From Pomacea canaliculata (taxonomy: Eukaryota; Mollusca; Gastropoda; Architaenioglossa; Ampullariidae), in contig NC_037590.1 in the NCBI RefSeq assembly GCF_003073045.1, forward strand, positions 41,966,751 through 42,030,750: DNA of 64,000 nucleotides. The letters run 5' to 3'. Below, one piece after another: positions 12,015 to 31,271 of this stretch (position 1 is the first letter of the stretch; the number at the start of each line of letters is the position of its first letter). A program made the position numbers and the translations under genes. The notes beneath the pieces are model-generated. The model was not told where the DNA came from and did not search any database. It saw only the letters and a list, made by a program, of their open reading frames with translations.

Positions 12015-15000
12015 ATGGCGACCACTGCGCATAAGCAGGCCCGGAAACTCGTAACCGTCTGCAGTTTTCCAACAGGGCAGTCTTTCGGATGCCCCGACGA
12101 AGCTTTCCGACAAGAACCCGATCAGGTTACGAAGAAGGTAAAGAACTAACAGATTATCAACTTTAACTCGTGACTGTACCTCCAAAGGGTGAATATGTCC
12201 GCGGGTACCCATCGCGCGTAAGATGCCACATAAAATATCGCCATATTGAGGAAAAAATTATATATATATATCCACAATCGAAGATAACATAATAAGCAAG
12301 CAAAAACGTGTGCCTCTTTACATCCTCATGAAATCGCCTTCGGAGTCAGCAGCCTGTGTCTTGCCGTTGAAGATCAGATTTTTTTTTTTTTTTTTGGTTC
12401 TTCATTTGTTCTTTTTTTCTGCGCAATGAGCATTCTTCGGAATGGATACCTGCGCATTACAAATCGACATCATCATCATCATCATCAGAGAAGATTTTTT
12501 TTTAAAGCCAAGTCAGACTCATGAAGTGCTACAAGAAGGAAGAATTGCCATAGTCATATCAGAAATATGCGGTTGTCTACATTTTCTTTCTATGTAAAAG
12601 ATGTATGGATCGAGCGGTTTCTTTGTGTAGCATTATTATTTGGACCCACAACATCTAGAACACAGAAAATAAACGTGCTTCGTCACAGTGGCATTTACTA
12701 TACGCAGACTGACCTTCGAGTAATGGAAGTTCCTGTCAATCTGATGGATAGCGGACAAACGGGGTACAGTTGTGATCAGCGGTCTCATACATCGCCACTT
12801 GGCTAATAATTAATAAATGTTGAATTTTTGGCTGCTGTATGAGATTCTAAACAACAAGCGGAACAACAAATGTGCTATGAAGCACTCGTATGCATGCATA
12901 CACGGCCACCTCGAGAAGCATTGTAAATACGTTTAGTAAAGCAAGAAAAGTGGTATCACTGTACAGCTATTGCGAGCAAGGGGACGGTCAATCCGGTCAA
13001 TGTCGAGGGTATAAGTTTCACTCATGGTCGATATATATATATCAATCAGCATTTTTTTCCTTTTTTTTGCGTTTTTCATAGCAGTGAAAAAGATTTCAGA
13101 AACAATGCAAGCTGCTTGAATTTTTTAAAATAGTTATCCCTTCCTCCAAAAACCACTCTTAAGACAAAATCACAAAACCATTCTGGGCGGAACATTGGCA
13201 GATTACTGCATGTAATACAGTGGAACCTCGGTTAACGAACTTAATCCGTTCTGGAAAGCTGTTCGTTATCCGAAATGTTCGTTATCCGAAACAATTTTTT
13301 CCATAAGAAATAAAGGAAATAGATTTAATTGGTTCCCAGCCCCTATTGACTCGCTAACATTTGAAAGTTACAGGCTACATATATATATAGGTATTTGTTT
13401 TAATGAGAACAGTTATAATGCAATATAAATGGAGTTAAATAAACATAAAAACATTAACGAAATCATTAAAACATCAGAAAACTTGCTGTTTTGAGGGCGT
13501 GGTTGGAAACAGGTGAGGGGAGGAAGGGGTAGAATTACTGCTTGGATTCCCCCTCCATGAGCACACGTGACATTATAAAATCAGGGGTGACTTCCCTTTT
13601 CTTTAACTTTGAGGTTAAAGGAAAAAACTTGTCCAGTGTCTGTTGCTTCTGCATTTTTTGTAAAACTCTTGGGTAATACGACATCACACATCCGACAGAC
13701 GCATGCCACCTTCATACTTTGAAATCATTTCCTTTTACAATTCATTTGTTGGCCGCTTCCTTGTCCTTACCTCACTACTATTAATTGCTCTTAATCTTCT
13801 TTGGAGCCTTTATTGAGGATTATCTTATTAAAATAAAGCACAAAAATCACTAAATAAGAAGGATGCACACAGATAAGGAACGACTGATCGTAACTGTGTC
13901 GCGAGCGCGAATGACGACATGGTGGTCGGTCACGTGAGGTTCACGTGGCTGTTCGTTATCCGAAATTTTGTTCGCTATCCGAGACAAACTTTTCACGAAA
14001 TTTTTGTTCGTTAACCGAAATATTCGCTATCTGAGGCGTTCGCTAACCGAGGTTCCACTGTATTGGGAATTCTGAAGACTATTTTTATCCTATACATGAG
14101 ATGTTCTCAATTTTAGTTATGACACAGGACTACCCTTTGTATTAACCACCGCTCTTTGACTGCATTTACCAAGAGAGATATATATGTAAAAATTATGTTT
14201 AGACTTTAAGACAATTTTATCTGGGGAGTGTGGGTGGCGATAGAACAGGTATATGTAGCATCGAAGCGTTGGACAGTCGGTAATGCCCCCTGAGTGCTCT
14301 CCTATGCTGAAAACACTAAAGTTTATCCTGGTTTTGGCGGATCGTCAGAGTGGAATACAAGACATACGTTTTAAAATTTTATAGAAGTTTGACTTCAGCT
14401 TAGAAAATTTCAAAAGACATGGCAAACTCAACAACCAAAAAGGTGTTAATAAGTTCTGTTCTTGCTGCAATATGCTACACATACGTTGGAGTTACCGAAA
14501 AAAGTATATTAGCACGTGTGCATACCAGTAGATAATGGTTCGATTACTGATTTTATTTGGCTAATAAGCTAATAGTTAATTGGTAAAACAGTTTTCTTTC
14601 AGACTACAGGCATAAAGTATCATATTGCTAATTTATAGTGTAAAATGTCATTTGACCGATAAATAATTTCATTATGCATATAGTCAAAGACTGAGGAGAA
14701 ATTATTTTCGTGATGCATTGTTATATAAATTGAATGTTACTTGTATTGAAATTATATTTTTAAAGTAAAAATGTTTGTTACAGGTGTCGGAATTCATCGA
14801 AAATTTTAAAAAAGAGGTAAGACAAAATGTGATAATGCTGTCTGCTACAAATTTAAGACATCTGAACTCACATCAAAAGGCAATTTCTAACCAGACAAAT
14901 TTGGATGACCATTGTCGACCAATTAGGGATCATTATATATATAAATGGATATCTTTACAAGAGTTAATTTTATTTCTGAAAAAGGCTTGAGCTTTCCTGC

Positions 15001-18000
15001 TACTGGCTATTACATCCAAACATTTTTCATGAAAAAACAACTCCATCAGCTTGGGGCTTTTGAGGACTGTCTTTTAGCAGAAATTATTTATTGGGAACAC
15101 AGATTTGTGCTGTTGAAGGAAAAAAAAAAATACTGTTTTTCAGACGGAAGCTCTTGTGACAAATATTTTCCCACAGAAAGTCCTTGATATTGAAGAAGTA
15201 TATCGGGTAAGGCCTACATTTTGTTTTTTTTTTTCTTTTTGTAAGACTGCATTTGGCTTTAAGTGCCTTAATTATTATCATGAATCAACACGTAGATTTG
15301 ACATGTTTGTGGGTGAGCAACATTATTCACAATTCTTTATTAAGTAATTTTTGTCCTAAAATAAACTAATGATTTAAAAAGTTTCTTTTTACCCCATATT
15401 CCACACTTATTTCAGTTGCATATGTGTGTTGTTTTATCTTTAAGCAAGTGCATTATGATTTTTGCTTTCCAGAAAATGATTGCAGAGAAAATTAGTGCTG
15501 TCCATGAAGGGATCAACATTCCTGTTCCAGAGCCCATTGTCTCAGATGGGGATGAGGTAAATATTTTTTGAATGAGACTTGATGTCAAGGCTTAAAGGGT
15601 AGCTTCAAGGACAGAGTGATTTTTAAATGTTAGTTTGAAAGGGGTGGGGGTGTTCATTGATTAATTCTAATGTCTGTAGTTGAGCAGGCAGACTAGGCAG
15701 GAACTTGTGGATGACAGAGATCAGACACACAGAAATAGTAGATTTTTTCAGTGATATAAATTAATATCTAAACATGTAGTATTTTGAAATTCAGTGCTAT
15801 TCCTAAAGATGTCATAACTGAAATATTACACCAGAGTAAATTTAATCATTTCAAATGTACTGGTGTAGCAAGATAGGACCTCGCGTCAAGACTCGAGGTG
15901 TTGTAAGGACAGAACCGAACTCTCAGCGTGAACCAATGGTTTGTGCATGCTACAAAATTAAATTTAACAGTAGAGAAACACGTAAAACTTTTAGTTTCAA
16001 ATAATTACAGCTTGCAAAGAGGTGTGTATAGTGGGACTATTTTCTTTGATATCACTGAGCGAGTGGGTGTTTGATCGTCTGCTAAGGAGTAACTACAGTC
16101 AAATTTATATAAAAAAATAACATGAAAAAAGCTAAACACATACAACTCAAGCTTTATTTTTGGTTTTGATAAAAAATACCACGAAAATGTCTGCTAATCC
16201 ATTCAGCAACACTAGAAAACACTGCGTCTGCATACCTCGAGGGGAGTTCGAGTCTTGACGCGAGGTCCTATCTTGCTATACTGGCATAGTGTCCAAGATA
16301 CCTGTTAGAATAGTGTACTGGATATGTTAGCATACAACAGTGTTATCCTGGTATAAAGATAACTTTATTCAGAACCCATACATAACTAAAACTGGTGGTA
16401 GATTTTGTAAAAGAAAAATAGTATGGTAAATAGTAATGCTTTTATTTCCAGCCATCAACAAAGAAGAGAAGACTTGAGAATAACCACAGTGGTGCACTTG
16501 AAATCTCTGGTATGTGGCCAGTGTTGAAAATGTTTTCTTTAAATTAAAGGAAAATGTCCATTTATATATTTCCATTGCTTAAATTAGGTCAGAACTATTA
16601 CTATGTAATCTGCTTTGTTTGTAGGCTCTAGTATGCACACAAAATATTAATTATCACTGAAGTGTTTCTGGCACACAATTTTTCTGCTTGTGGGCCTTGA
16701 TAAAAAAAAAATCAAATAACTTTATTCACTTTTTTCTGTGTCTTTTAGAAAATTTTTGGCTCTTTAGAAAGACAGTTAAAAAGCAGAAACTTCTTGTCTA
16801 GCATATTTGGAACAATTTTATTCACACATTACTGTCATATTGTTGATTTTGACATTGACAGTCATGATGGAACTAATTGATCAAAATGTATTTGATCATA
16901 CATTTTAGGCACACCTGTTCTGGTGTTTCCTGAAGGCAAGGTGTCGTACAATCACAGAATCCACAACTGGGCAGAGTCTATTAAACCTCTTATCATGGAC
17001 CTCATGGAACATGCCAACATGGTTAGACCTTAATTCTTTGCAGTTCATTACAATATTTATAACAAAAAATATAATCACATTTGCTTAGATACTACGGCAA
17101 AAACTTTGTAAAGAGGGAAACATTGGGGATAGGGAAACATTTGACATCATCCTGAAAGGCAGGCATAATGCAAGTGCATGCATGTATACAAATTAACAAA
17201 CAATAACAATCTATCACTAACTTTTGTGCTTTTAGATTTGATTCATGTTTTTCTATATTTGGGAAGTTCGTACGTGAAGTTGTGTGTAAAAGTTAAAATT
17301 GTTGTGCTTGCATATGTGGGTCATGAGTTGTGGTTACTTCAGTTATGCTATGATTGCAGGTTAAAATGTGGATCAGCTTCTTGATACCCAAAATAGAAGA
17401 TGGGAACAATTTTGGAGTTTCTATTCAGGTTAATGACAAAACTTATTCAATTCTTTACAGATACTGTCATGAAAAATGTAGTGAAATGGTGTGGGTGAAT
17501 GTAAAAGCAACACTTTTTACTATAAATATTACATGCCAGCAGCAAGCATTTGGTAAAGTACATAAACTTTGTCTTCATTAATAAATGACAGCATATGAAT
17601 ATGTCCATATTATATGATCACAATTTATGTGTGTTATATAGTCATAATGTATGCATGTGTATTCACAATGTGTGTATATTATGAGAATTATGTATTCAGA
17701 ATGTGTGCTTATTACTCATTATTATCCACTTCCTCATGGACATGAGGCGAAGTCAAGGCTGGGAAAGGTAGAATAATTGTTTGAGTCAAGGAAAAAGAAC
17801 TTGTTTGAAGGGAAGCCATTTTTTTACTACCACTCCTTTTAATGCTCATTATTGTGCTTGTTCTGGCTTAGCTGAGGGTAAGAGGGTTTCCTGCTAGATG
17901 GAATATTTTTACTTCTCTCCTCTCCAACCCCCCTCCGCCCTCCGATGCCCTGTCTGCCCACCATAAGTTACATATCCAGTTTAATTCTTGCACAAAAATT

Positions 18001-19833
18001 ATTGTAAAAGATTCAGATAATACTGCAGTTTAGAGAGGGATTTTGTCTTTTTTTTTTGTGTGTGTGTGTTCTGTTTAGATACATTCACATACAGGAGAAT
18101 AGTAGGGGAGAAACAAATGCAATGGTTTACATTTCAGGCATACCTCTTAAACAGCTTCTACAAGTTTCCTGAATCATTGAAAACTATAAAAACTTAAATC
18201 TTTTCTGAGAAAGATATGTTAGGAAAAGGGTAGAGAAAGTTATGATGTAGGGGTTAGTGGAGTAATGTGTGCTGTCTTGTGTGTTGCAGGAAGATACTAT
18301 GGCAGAGGCACGGCAGGTAGAAACAGAATCAGCTACTTACCTGGACCAGCTTTCACGTTACTATGTCACACGTGCAAAAATTATCACCAAAATTGCAAAG
18401 TATCCACATGTGGTAATTATACAACGTATTGTTTGATATGAAGTAAATTTTAGAAAGTAGGGTCAATTATATTAGATAGACTCTATATAATACTTTTTTT
18501 AGAGTAAAGAAAGCTTAAATTTTTGTGAAACAAAATGAAAGTCCCAGAGATGTAAATGGTGTTCCTTCTACTTTACAAGAGGGAAAAATAAAGTTGAATT
18601 TTAATGGCTGCCATATTTTTTCTGTCAACACAGTTCTTACTGAAGAGTTCCTAGAACAGTATTGATCAGATGGTTTAAATGTGATTTAGCTGCAAAGTAG
18701 TCAAAGATGAACAATGGTGGCTATGAATGCTGCTAAGTGTAGCTTGCAGCAGGTCTTTATTTTAACGAACTTTGATTTGGAAATGTAGAATGCTTAAAAA
18801 TGCTGCAAGAGTATTTTGATAGTAAAATTCTTTGTGATCTAATAATTTAATTGAATGCACGTGGTCTAATAATTACAGGACCACAGGTAGTCTAATAAGA
18901 GACTTCAGTGGCTGTGATAAGGAAATTATGTTCATGCCTAAACATTATACATTTTTGGTACTCTGTAACGGGATTGCTTTGTGTTGGTGTGTTAATTTTT
19001 TTTTTTTTAATATGTGCATTTGTTTGCCAGGAGGATTATCGACAAGCAGTGAGAGAGCTAGACGAAAAGCAGATTGTATGCTTACGGCTCACTTTGTGTG
19101 AGATGAGGAACCATTACGTGAGTAACTGCTTAGAGTGCACTTCTACCTGGTTTTGGGTTTTGTTTCTGCTCAACTTCAAGTGTATCGCAGTTGTCTGTAG
19201 ACCATCAGATTTTTTCCTTAATTCTATTGAGATATTTACGTTGCTTATATTAACTTTGTTGAGTGTCTCCATTATTTTGTTTTGAGTTGTAACATAATAA
19301 AAGTGCTAATATAATCTTTCTGATATCAAACTAAAGGAAAGTGACTAAACTTACACCATTAAAAAAAAAAAATAGTAAAAAGAAACAACAAAGGATTAAT
19401 TCTCTAGTTCACAGTTATGGCAAAAGGAAAAGAAACAATGGGACTTTCTGATTTTTGTCTTCATTTTACTGAAATATTTTTATAACTTTTTGAGTATATT
19501 TTATAAATTTTTAATTATAAGTACTCATAAAGCAATATAATAACTTTTAATGTAAGTATTAAAAAAGTTAAGTGGCATTTTATAGCGGATGGTAATCAAG
19601 ATTATAGTTTCAAAATCAAGGGGTAAGTACAACAAGAGTTAAAATATGTAGAAGTTCTGCATTGACAAAATTATTAGTCTGTCGTGAGAGAAATGCAGGG
19701 AAGGAAGATAATGGTTGTTGTTAATAGGTAACATTTGATCTTTCCTCCACAGGCAAGTTTACATGACATCATTCATAAGAACATGGACAAGATCAAGAAG
19801 CCAAGATCAGGAAATGCAGAAAACCTCTACTGA
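12015..19833 (+). CDS. PSME3: PSME3, proteasome activator PA28gamma (REGgamma)
   Basis: Forms the nuclear ring-shaped 11S cap that opens the 20S proteasome for ubiquitin-independent turnover. Coding exons: 12015-12137, 14784-14816, 15144-15206, 15473-15556, 16452-16509, 16909-17021, 17360-17428, 18290-18412, 19031-19117, 19753-19833. Total 834 bp, 277 aa, frame kept throughout. Family landmarks: DQVTKKVSEF (human DQEVKLKVDSF), VTNIFPQKVL, the basic KKRRL nuclear signal, the activation loop in KMWISFLIPKIEDGNNFGVS, YLDQLSRYYVTRAKIITKIA, KYPHVEDYRQAV and the C-terminal tail NAENLY that docks on the proteasome. The N-terminus is about 25 residues longer than human (MATTAHKQARKLVTV...) because exon 1 has one ATG only. 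Exon 1 is the least certain part; exons 2-10 are secure. Confidence 0.95.
13218..14060. mobile_element. pogo/Tigger-type MITE in PSME3 intron 1
   Basis: Begins CAGTGGAACCTCGGTTAACG and ends with its near-perfect inverted copy (CTAACCGAGGTTCCACTG). Flanked by TA at 13216-13217 and 14061-14062, the target of Tc1/mariner/pogo transposases. Subterminal repeats of GTTCGTTATCCGAAA occur near both ends. 843 bp with no transposase frame, so non-autonomous. Confidence 0.92.
15868..16276. mobile_element. 409-bp TA-flanked MITE with 29-bp perfect inverted repeats
   Basis: The first 29 bases, beginning GCAAGATAGGACCTCGCGTC, recur exactly inverted at the right end (16248-16276). The flanks are TA on each side. 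No coding potential. Located in PSME3 intron 4. Superfamily not settled; the TA target suggests Tc1/mariner. Confidence 0.88.
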
Positions 19834-22162
19834 TACACCAGGATAACCTTTTTTTCTGATGCTCATAAGATGACAGATGAGCCTATGTGTGATGGAATGG
19901 GAGAAACTAAGCACCTTTGTGTCAGAAATGTTTTAAAATGATGGCTAGTGATGGGTGGATTTCTTGTCACTAACCCTAGAAATGTGTGATGAGAAACCTA
20001 CAGATGAGACAGCTTACATAATTATAACAGCCTACAAAAATTTAAAGAGAGGAAGAGAGCAATTCCCAGAGCAGTGTATGAGTGTATGTGCATATTTGAA
20101 TGCATGGTAAGACAACAGTGCTAAGATAAGTGGTTGTGTGAAAAAAAACCTGATCAACAGCTATTTTTAGTTTAATTAATAAAGTGTGTGTAGTCAAAGG
20201 CTTAAAGACTTGGCAAACATTTTTTGTTGGACCAAGTGTTCTAGTATCTATTTTTAATAATATACCCAAACTGCAGTGAATCTCAACATTGGCTTAGATT
20301 TTATCTCTACTCCAGCAATCTGATATATGACATTTCAGTAAGTTTTTAGTGCACATTACTGTGACTGCAATAAAAGGGAGATAGCATGTAATGTGAGGAG
20401 GTATGCTTTAAATCAAGCCTATGTTTTGGTTCTGTATGTTTTGGCTATTACACAAAGCACCATAATTAGTTTTCTTGTTATAGGACATGCTGCTTTTTTT
20501 TTTTTTTTGAAGAAACTTCAGCAGTTAGCTTATCCCATCCAGGTTTCCTAATTGAACGGGTGTTGGAAGAGGCCCTATGATGGTTCTGCAGTTGTTGCGT
20601 ACCGGCTTTTGCATTTGTTTTGATGTACACAATGTTCTAGCAGATTGAATTTTGATCCTTTTGAATTGTGCCTATGACTAAATCGGAAAATTCTGCTAAG
20701 GTTTTTGTTGCTTTTGTGAAGATGCATGCAATATAATGCGTCATGCATTTCTCTTAAACATCAAAAAGTGGGGTCACAGAGGCAGTAATACTTGTACAAA
20801 GATCCCACATGTTCATACATATTTCAGGGTGCTTTCTGTATTGAAAATGTTTGCTTGAACTTACCTAGCATTAGTAATGAAGGATGGAGTATGCGAGGCC
20901 AAGAACACAGCCAGCAATGCTCAAAACAACTAACCCCGATCTTTAATACATAATGACCCTGTTTTTTTGAGTCACAAATGAAGATGGACAGTCAGCCTGT
21001 AAAATACTAAAGATGAAATGTGTTGCGCCTTTGTGTTGTGCCAGGCCAAAAGCTGTTATCCATCTGGTTTCGCTTTTTTTATAATGTAGGAAATGTGACA
21101 GTAGTTTTACACCAATCTAATTTTTTTTTATATTATTTTTTGGTGAGAATTTAGAAGTACTATCTGGCTGTTGTGTGCATTGAAGAAAACTAAGCAGGTG
21201 GTGTGAGTGTTTTTGTTTTTTTGTTTTGTTTTTATTTTTGAATGGGTGGTTGAGTAATATAACCGGTTTTAGGATTATGGGTTAAAGAAAACAGAATAAA
21301 AGCATCATGCACGAAACGGGTCAATTTTATTGATAGGCATGTGTGCCAATTTTAGATTCATGTAAAAAGAAATAAAACAAAGGTTACAATGTGAATGTTG
21401 TGATCTGCTGACTTGACATCAACACTGACCATCGCAAAAAGAATAAAAGCACTGATAGGATGCAATTTGAGTGAAACGTTTTGGTCTCCTAATGTATTTG
21501 TGAGGAATGCATGTGCTTACTATTTTGTTTGGTCCTTTGTAGTTATTCCATATTCATAGAGTCATGATAAGCCAGATTCAATCTTTAGAAATACTGTTTC
21601 TAATATGTAACTCAACATGATTGTCTTTGTGTAAGATGGGAAAGCAGGAGTTAACCTGACTTGTTCTATATGGGAATTTAAAGCAGCATCATAAAGATCT
21701 CAGATAATACTAGGCCAAAAGCCATTTTTTCATATTTAAAAGTGCTGCTAGGCTTACACTAAGTTCGATTTTAAAATAACTATAATCTTGATGTGTGCTT
21801 GCTTTAGGAGGGTCAAAATCTGTTGGGCGGAGAACTCCAAGCAGCAAACCATTGATTGTGTCCCTTGTCCCACTCACATTTGGTTACCTAATGGAGGATT
21901 GGAGTGGGTGGGGAAAAGGGTAAGAAAAGCGGAGAGGTTTACACTAGGAAGTCGGGCACTTAAATTGTTTGCTTTTGTTTGTGACTAGTCGGTGTGCAGT
22001 TTGCAAAGAGAGCGGTGAAAACGAGTTTTTGTAGAAGCGTTAGTCGTTAGTGCTGTTCAGTGCGCTGTGTGACATCAAGTGGTGGTCACGTGGTGGTTGA
22101 ATCGTGCGCCGCCTTTGCTTAACTTTATTTTCACATTTACTTGTCACACGCACTTTAGAATA
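19834..22162. other. PSME3 3' UTR and intergenic DNA
   Basis: No supported gene. Several AATAAA hexamers (about 20178, 20369, 21293) could end the PSME3 transcript; which is used cannot be seen. Poly-T and T/G-rich runs are frequent. Confidence 0.5.
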
Positions 22163-22446
22163 CAGGCGAACCCCGATGTACGATAGTTCGACTTCAAGAT
22201 AGGGCGAAAACGATACGCATTCAACAGAAAACGATCTTCAAATTTGGAATTTTTCGGCACTTTATTTCAGTAAATTACCTATCATTATTTTATTATTAAC
22301 CTGGCTTTGTGCTACATGGTTTTTGCCCACGAGTATGCTAATGTAAGTATACTGGCACAAGCTATGATGACTAGGTGCATTGAATGCATTTTCAACCTAC
22401 GAGTGTTGTATTTCAATAAAACCGGTTGTAAGCTGAGAAGCATCTG
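22163..22446. mobile_element. MER2-like Tigger MITE remnant
   Basis: Flanked by TA (22161-22162 and 22447-22448). The right end, read inward, is CAGATGCTTCTCAGCTTACA; the interior holds CGATACGCATTCAACAG, AGTAAATTAC, GCTAATGTAAGTATACTGGC and GCATTGAATGCATTTTCAAC. These match, in the same order, stretches I recall from the mammalian MER2/Tigger consensus. The left end (CAGGCGAACCCCGATGTACG) is more diverged. 284 bp. Confidence 0.65.
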
Positions 22447-22836
22447 TATAAGGTGACTGAACGTTTTGTCCAGCCTTGTTACGAGTGTAATAAAAAATTC
22501 GCAATCTAGTAGTTTATTTGATAAAAAGACAGAAAAAAATAAAACCCCAAACAAACCCAAAGCCTGAAGAGTGTACATAAATCTAGCATCCATCTATCAT
22601 AAATCAAGAATAGCTAGCAAGTGGAAAACACCCTGCGGTGATATAACTCTAAGGAATAAATCACCTATTGCAAAGGCTTCTACAATGTGCGTTTAAACTT
22701 CAAAGGCTTGAAGGCATGCACAGAAACCAATCAGACTATATATCTGGACAATCTATCGCTGACCGATATTCTTATCTCGACAAACAGGTTAAAGATTATC
22801 AGTGTTGGTGCTTCCTTTTTTTTTTTTTTGGCATAT

Positions 22837-22842
22837 TTTATT
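22837..22842 (-). terminator. candidate polyadenylation signal of CMT1
   Basis: AATAAA on the minus strand, about 225 bp beyond the CMT1 stop. The best-placed hexamer downstream of this gene. Confidence 0.35.
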
Positions 22843-23065
22843 TGGAAACAAAAAGTCCATCTCTTTTGGATTCCAATGACAAGCTTGCGAATCCAAGCTA
22901 CAAACAAGAAACGCGATAAGACTGGCTTTTGCAGGAGATGTTTGTGTATCACTTCCTGTGAGATGTCTGGAAGCTGTCTTCCGAGCACACATTTGCACAG
23001 ATAAAATGCAGATCGTTCAGCCTCATTCTGACGGCAGCGTCCATCGCCACGCAGGAAGCGGAGCT

Positions 23066-28354
<5,289 letters not shown>

Positions 28355-30721
28355 CGCCTCGCGCACAAGAGCTCACTGGGGGAGGTAACTCTGGTAAACT
28401 GAGGCAAGGAAAGGCGCACCAAGTCACTGCCATCAGATATATATGTTTAGTCGTCTCTTAGCAACCACGAGTGGATCTTAAACACTTGCACGCTTCAATA
28501 GACCTTTTAATGACAGGCGTGAGCACGTGCACAGCGGCCTACAGGACACGTGACGTGACAGTGTCGCCCTCTTTTGGACTCCGTTTGACGAAACTATTTT
28601 TAACCATTAGCAAGTCAATATATTTAGGAAAAATTTTGAGTCTACAAATTTTGTAACGGAGAAAAACGAAAAACGTTTGCCGGCCTGGAAATGTCTTGAT
28701 GACATGTTCATGATGCACCACAGCGCTATGCCACAAAGTTGAGCTTGTCACATGTGACTTGTATTGAACATGTCTTCATCCCTGACTTATTGATACATCC
28801 TAGAATGCCCATTTCTTTTGAAGCCGTTTTATTTTAGTTCGTTCATTCGCCATTTTGACGTCTCCTCCCCTCTCTTTCTCTCTCTCTGTCGTTTTTTTCT
28901 ATTGCTTTTATGACTGATCTTCTCTACTATCTCTTTATGTCTAATCTTGTATTACTCTTATACTGTAACTTGAATCTTCATTACTTTTTAATCTTTATAC
29001 TGAATCGAGTGGTCAGGCAGTTTTTAATCTGACTTGACATCTTTCGTGTTTGTCTTTCTGCCAGCATTGATTGTAGAGATTGCAGAACCTAAAGTCAGCC
29101 ACGCGTGTCCAAGGGCACATAAGCACTTCAGTGTGCATCCGACTTCTCTGCAAGTTTGGAAGCAAATTCTGTTATACAACAGGATTTCCGCAGACATTTT
29201 TGTCAGAGTCAGTGTTAAACAAAGGGCTATTCAATACTTATCGACCTGCGATAATTACAGGAAGTTTCCAGTCGTAGTTTTCGATAGTTTTCTGTTGGCG
29301 TCGTTCTTTTGTTTGTTTGTTTGTTTGTTTTCTAAACATTGTTGAAAGTTTTGATCAAACGGATACCTAGGTCTGTCTATTCACTCGTTTATATCTAGAA
29401 CCTTGAAAAGGCTGAGTATGAATCATGATGCAAGAGATATTGCTAATCGAATATACATTAATTAAACATATAGCAGCTGAGGATATGTCTTAAAAAGATC
29501 ATAGCTAGAGGAGGACCCCACTTAGCTATCTGGGGATGTTACATGTTAGGACTCCTAGTTACCTGAGTATACACCACGTGTAATGAGACAGCTAGCTGAG
29601 GTATTAGTGTGTGTGTGTGAGAGAGGGTGTTTATGAGAGAGAGAGAGCCAGATAAATGTTAGAAGAGAGAAAATGTTTGCGTGTATGTATGTATGTACAC
29701 ACTTTATAAGTGCTTACAATGCCTTTCACCAAGCAACAGAAGGCACTGGAAAGTGAGATGCACATCGTACTGCAATGTAAACTTCGTGTTTGACGACGCA
29801 ACTGTTGTGACGATGTGAGAAGAAGAAAGTCGATGTCGGCTGAAGTAGCTGGGTGTCGGTGGATGGCCTCACCAGTCTCCTCGGTTTGTGTAGCTGCACA
29901 AAGAAACGCCCTCCCTTCCTCTAAAATTCCTGGCATACAAAAGAAAAAAAGAGCCTTTCCCATCTAAACTTCAGTTGCTGTGAAGTTCAAACAGCCAACC
30001 AACCTCTTCCATCTCACACAACATACTCAAGACCCACATCCACCGTGTTTCCAAGCAAAGCACGAGATAAACTAAATTAAATTAGAACTTCAATTACAGT
30101 AAAAGATTTTTGTTGTATCGTTAAAATTAATTACTTTTGTCGCAAGAGATTTATATTTCTAAAACTTAACTTCCTCATGAAGAGATAAAGTAAACAAGTT
30201 TTGACATTTAAATTCTGTCGAGTAGAATGATTGACTATGTCTCTGTGCTTTTTGTTTGTCCTTCCATCATTCCGTCATAGTGTTGTGTATTTTGTAATGA
30301 ACTGTTCATCGATTGTTGATATCCTGATTTTAAATAACACTTTACAAGACCTACTGAATGTGACTTCAAAAATCTCGTTTCTCCGTTAGACATATGGAAC
30401 ACCCGTTTGACTTTAAGGTTCGCTAACTGTTCCATATATTAACCCCTGTTTGAACTGAAAGCTGTCTCTCAGTCTCAGTCTCTCACTGTTGGGTGCTTGA
30501 ACCATAGATAGATTTACCTGGCTGTGTACACGAAGTTGTCATGCGTTAGCATCGTGACACAGTTTACCTGAAGCCAGTAAGCGGCACCTTAATGACACCT
30601 GTGTCACCTGTCCTCCTGTGTTCCGCTGTTTGTGTAGCCACAACATTTATTTACCAACAGTCGAGTGGCGTGACAGACAGAAAGGCGCTTTAGTCACTCA
30701 AGATGCGGGGAGCATACATGG

Positions 30722-30795
30722 AGGAGGTCCGCCATTGTTTCTGTCTACACAAGATCAAGACCAAAATGGCGACATAATGGCTTTCAATAGGATCG
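30722..30795 (+). promoter_or_regulatory. paired inverted YY1-like block, copy A (upstream of CMT2)
   Basis: CCGCCATTG followed by ACACAAGA and CCAAAATGGCGAC. From CCAT to ATGGC is 34 bp. The same layout recurs in copies at 41161, 43032 and 49402. It lies ~910 bp before the CMT2 start codon. The ATGGCGRC/GCCGCCAT words match the known YY1 core; regulatory use is inferred. Confidence 0.4.
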
Positions 30796-31271
30796 AGTTC
30801 CCTCCCGGTGGTTGGGCAGTGTTTACGTGAGCGGAGCAACTGGAGGGAAAACAGTGTTGAATGATGACGAATAGAAGTCTATGCTAATAGCAGATTTGCT
30901 GTGCATGTTTAATGCAACAATAGCAATCATCATCATCATCATCATCATTTCTTGCTATGTACCTACACATCTTAGGATCAGAAATGGATAGAGAGGAGTA
31001 TTTACAAGCAGCAGTTGAACACATCCCTGGCTGTGACATTACAGAAGTACACAAGAAGTCAACGCAGGAACGAAGCAAGAGAAGATGACAGCAGACTGGC
31101 AGTTCATTTTGAAAAAGTGACATAATAATAAAAATAAGGTCTTTACAATAGGAATAAGGTCCTGAAAACAGGAATGAGGTCCTCATAATAAGAACAATGC
31201 AAGGAGATACATAAAATGATAGGAAAGCTACCTGGTCACAGAACAGAGAGTCGGATTGACCATATTACAAT

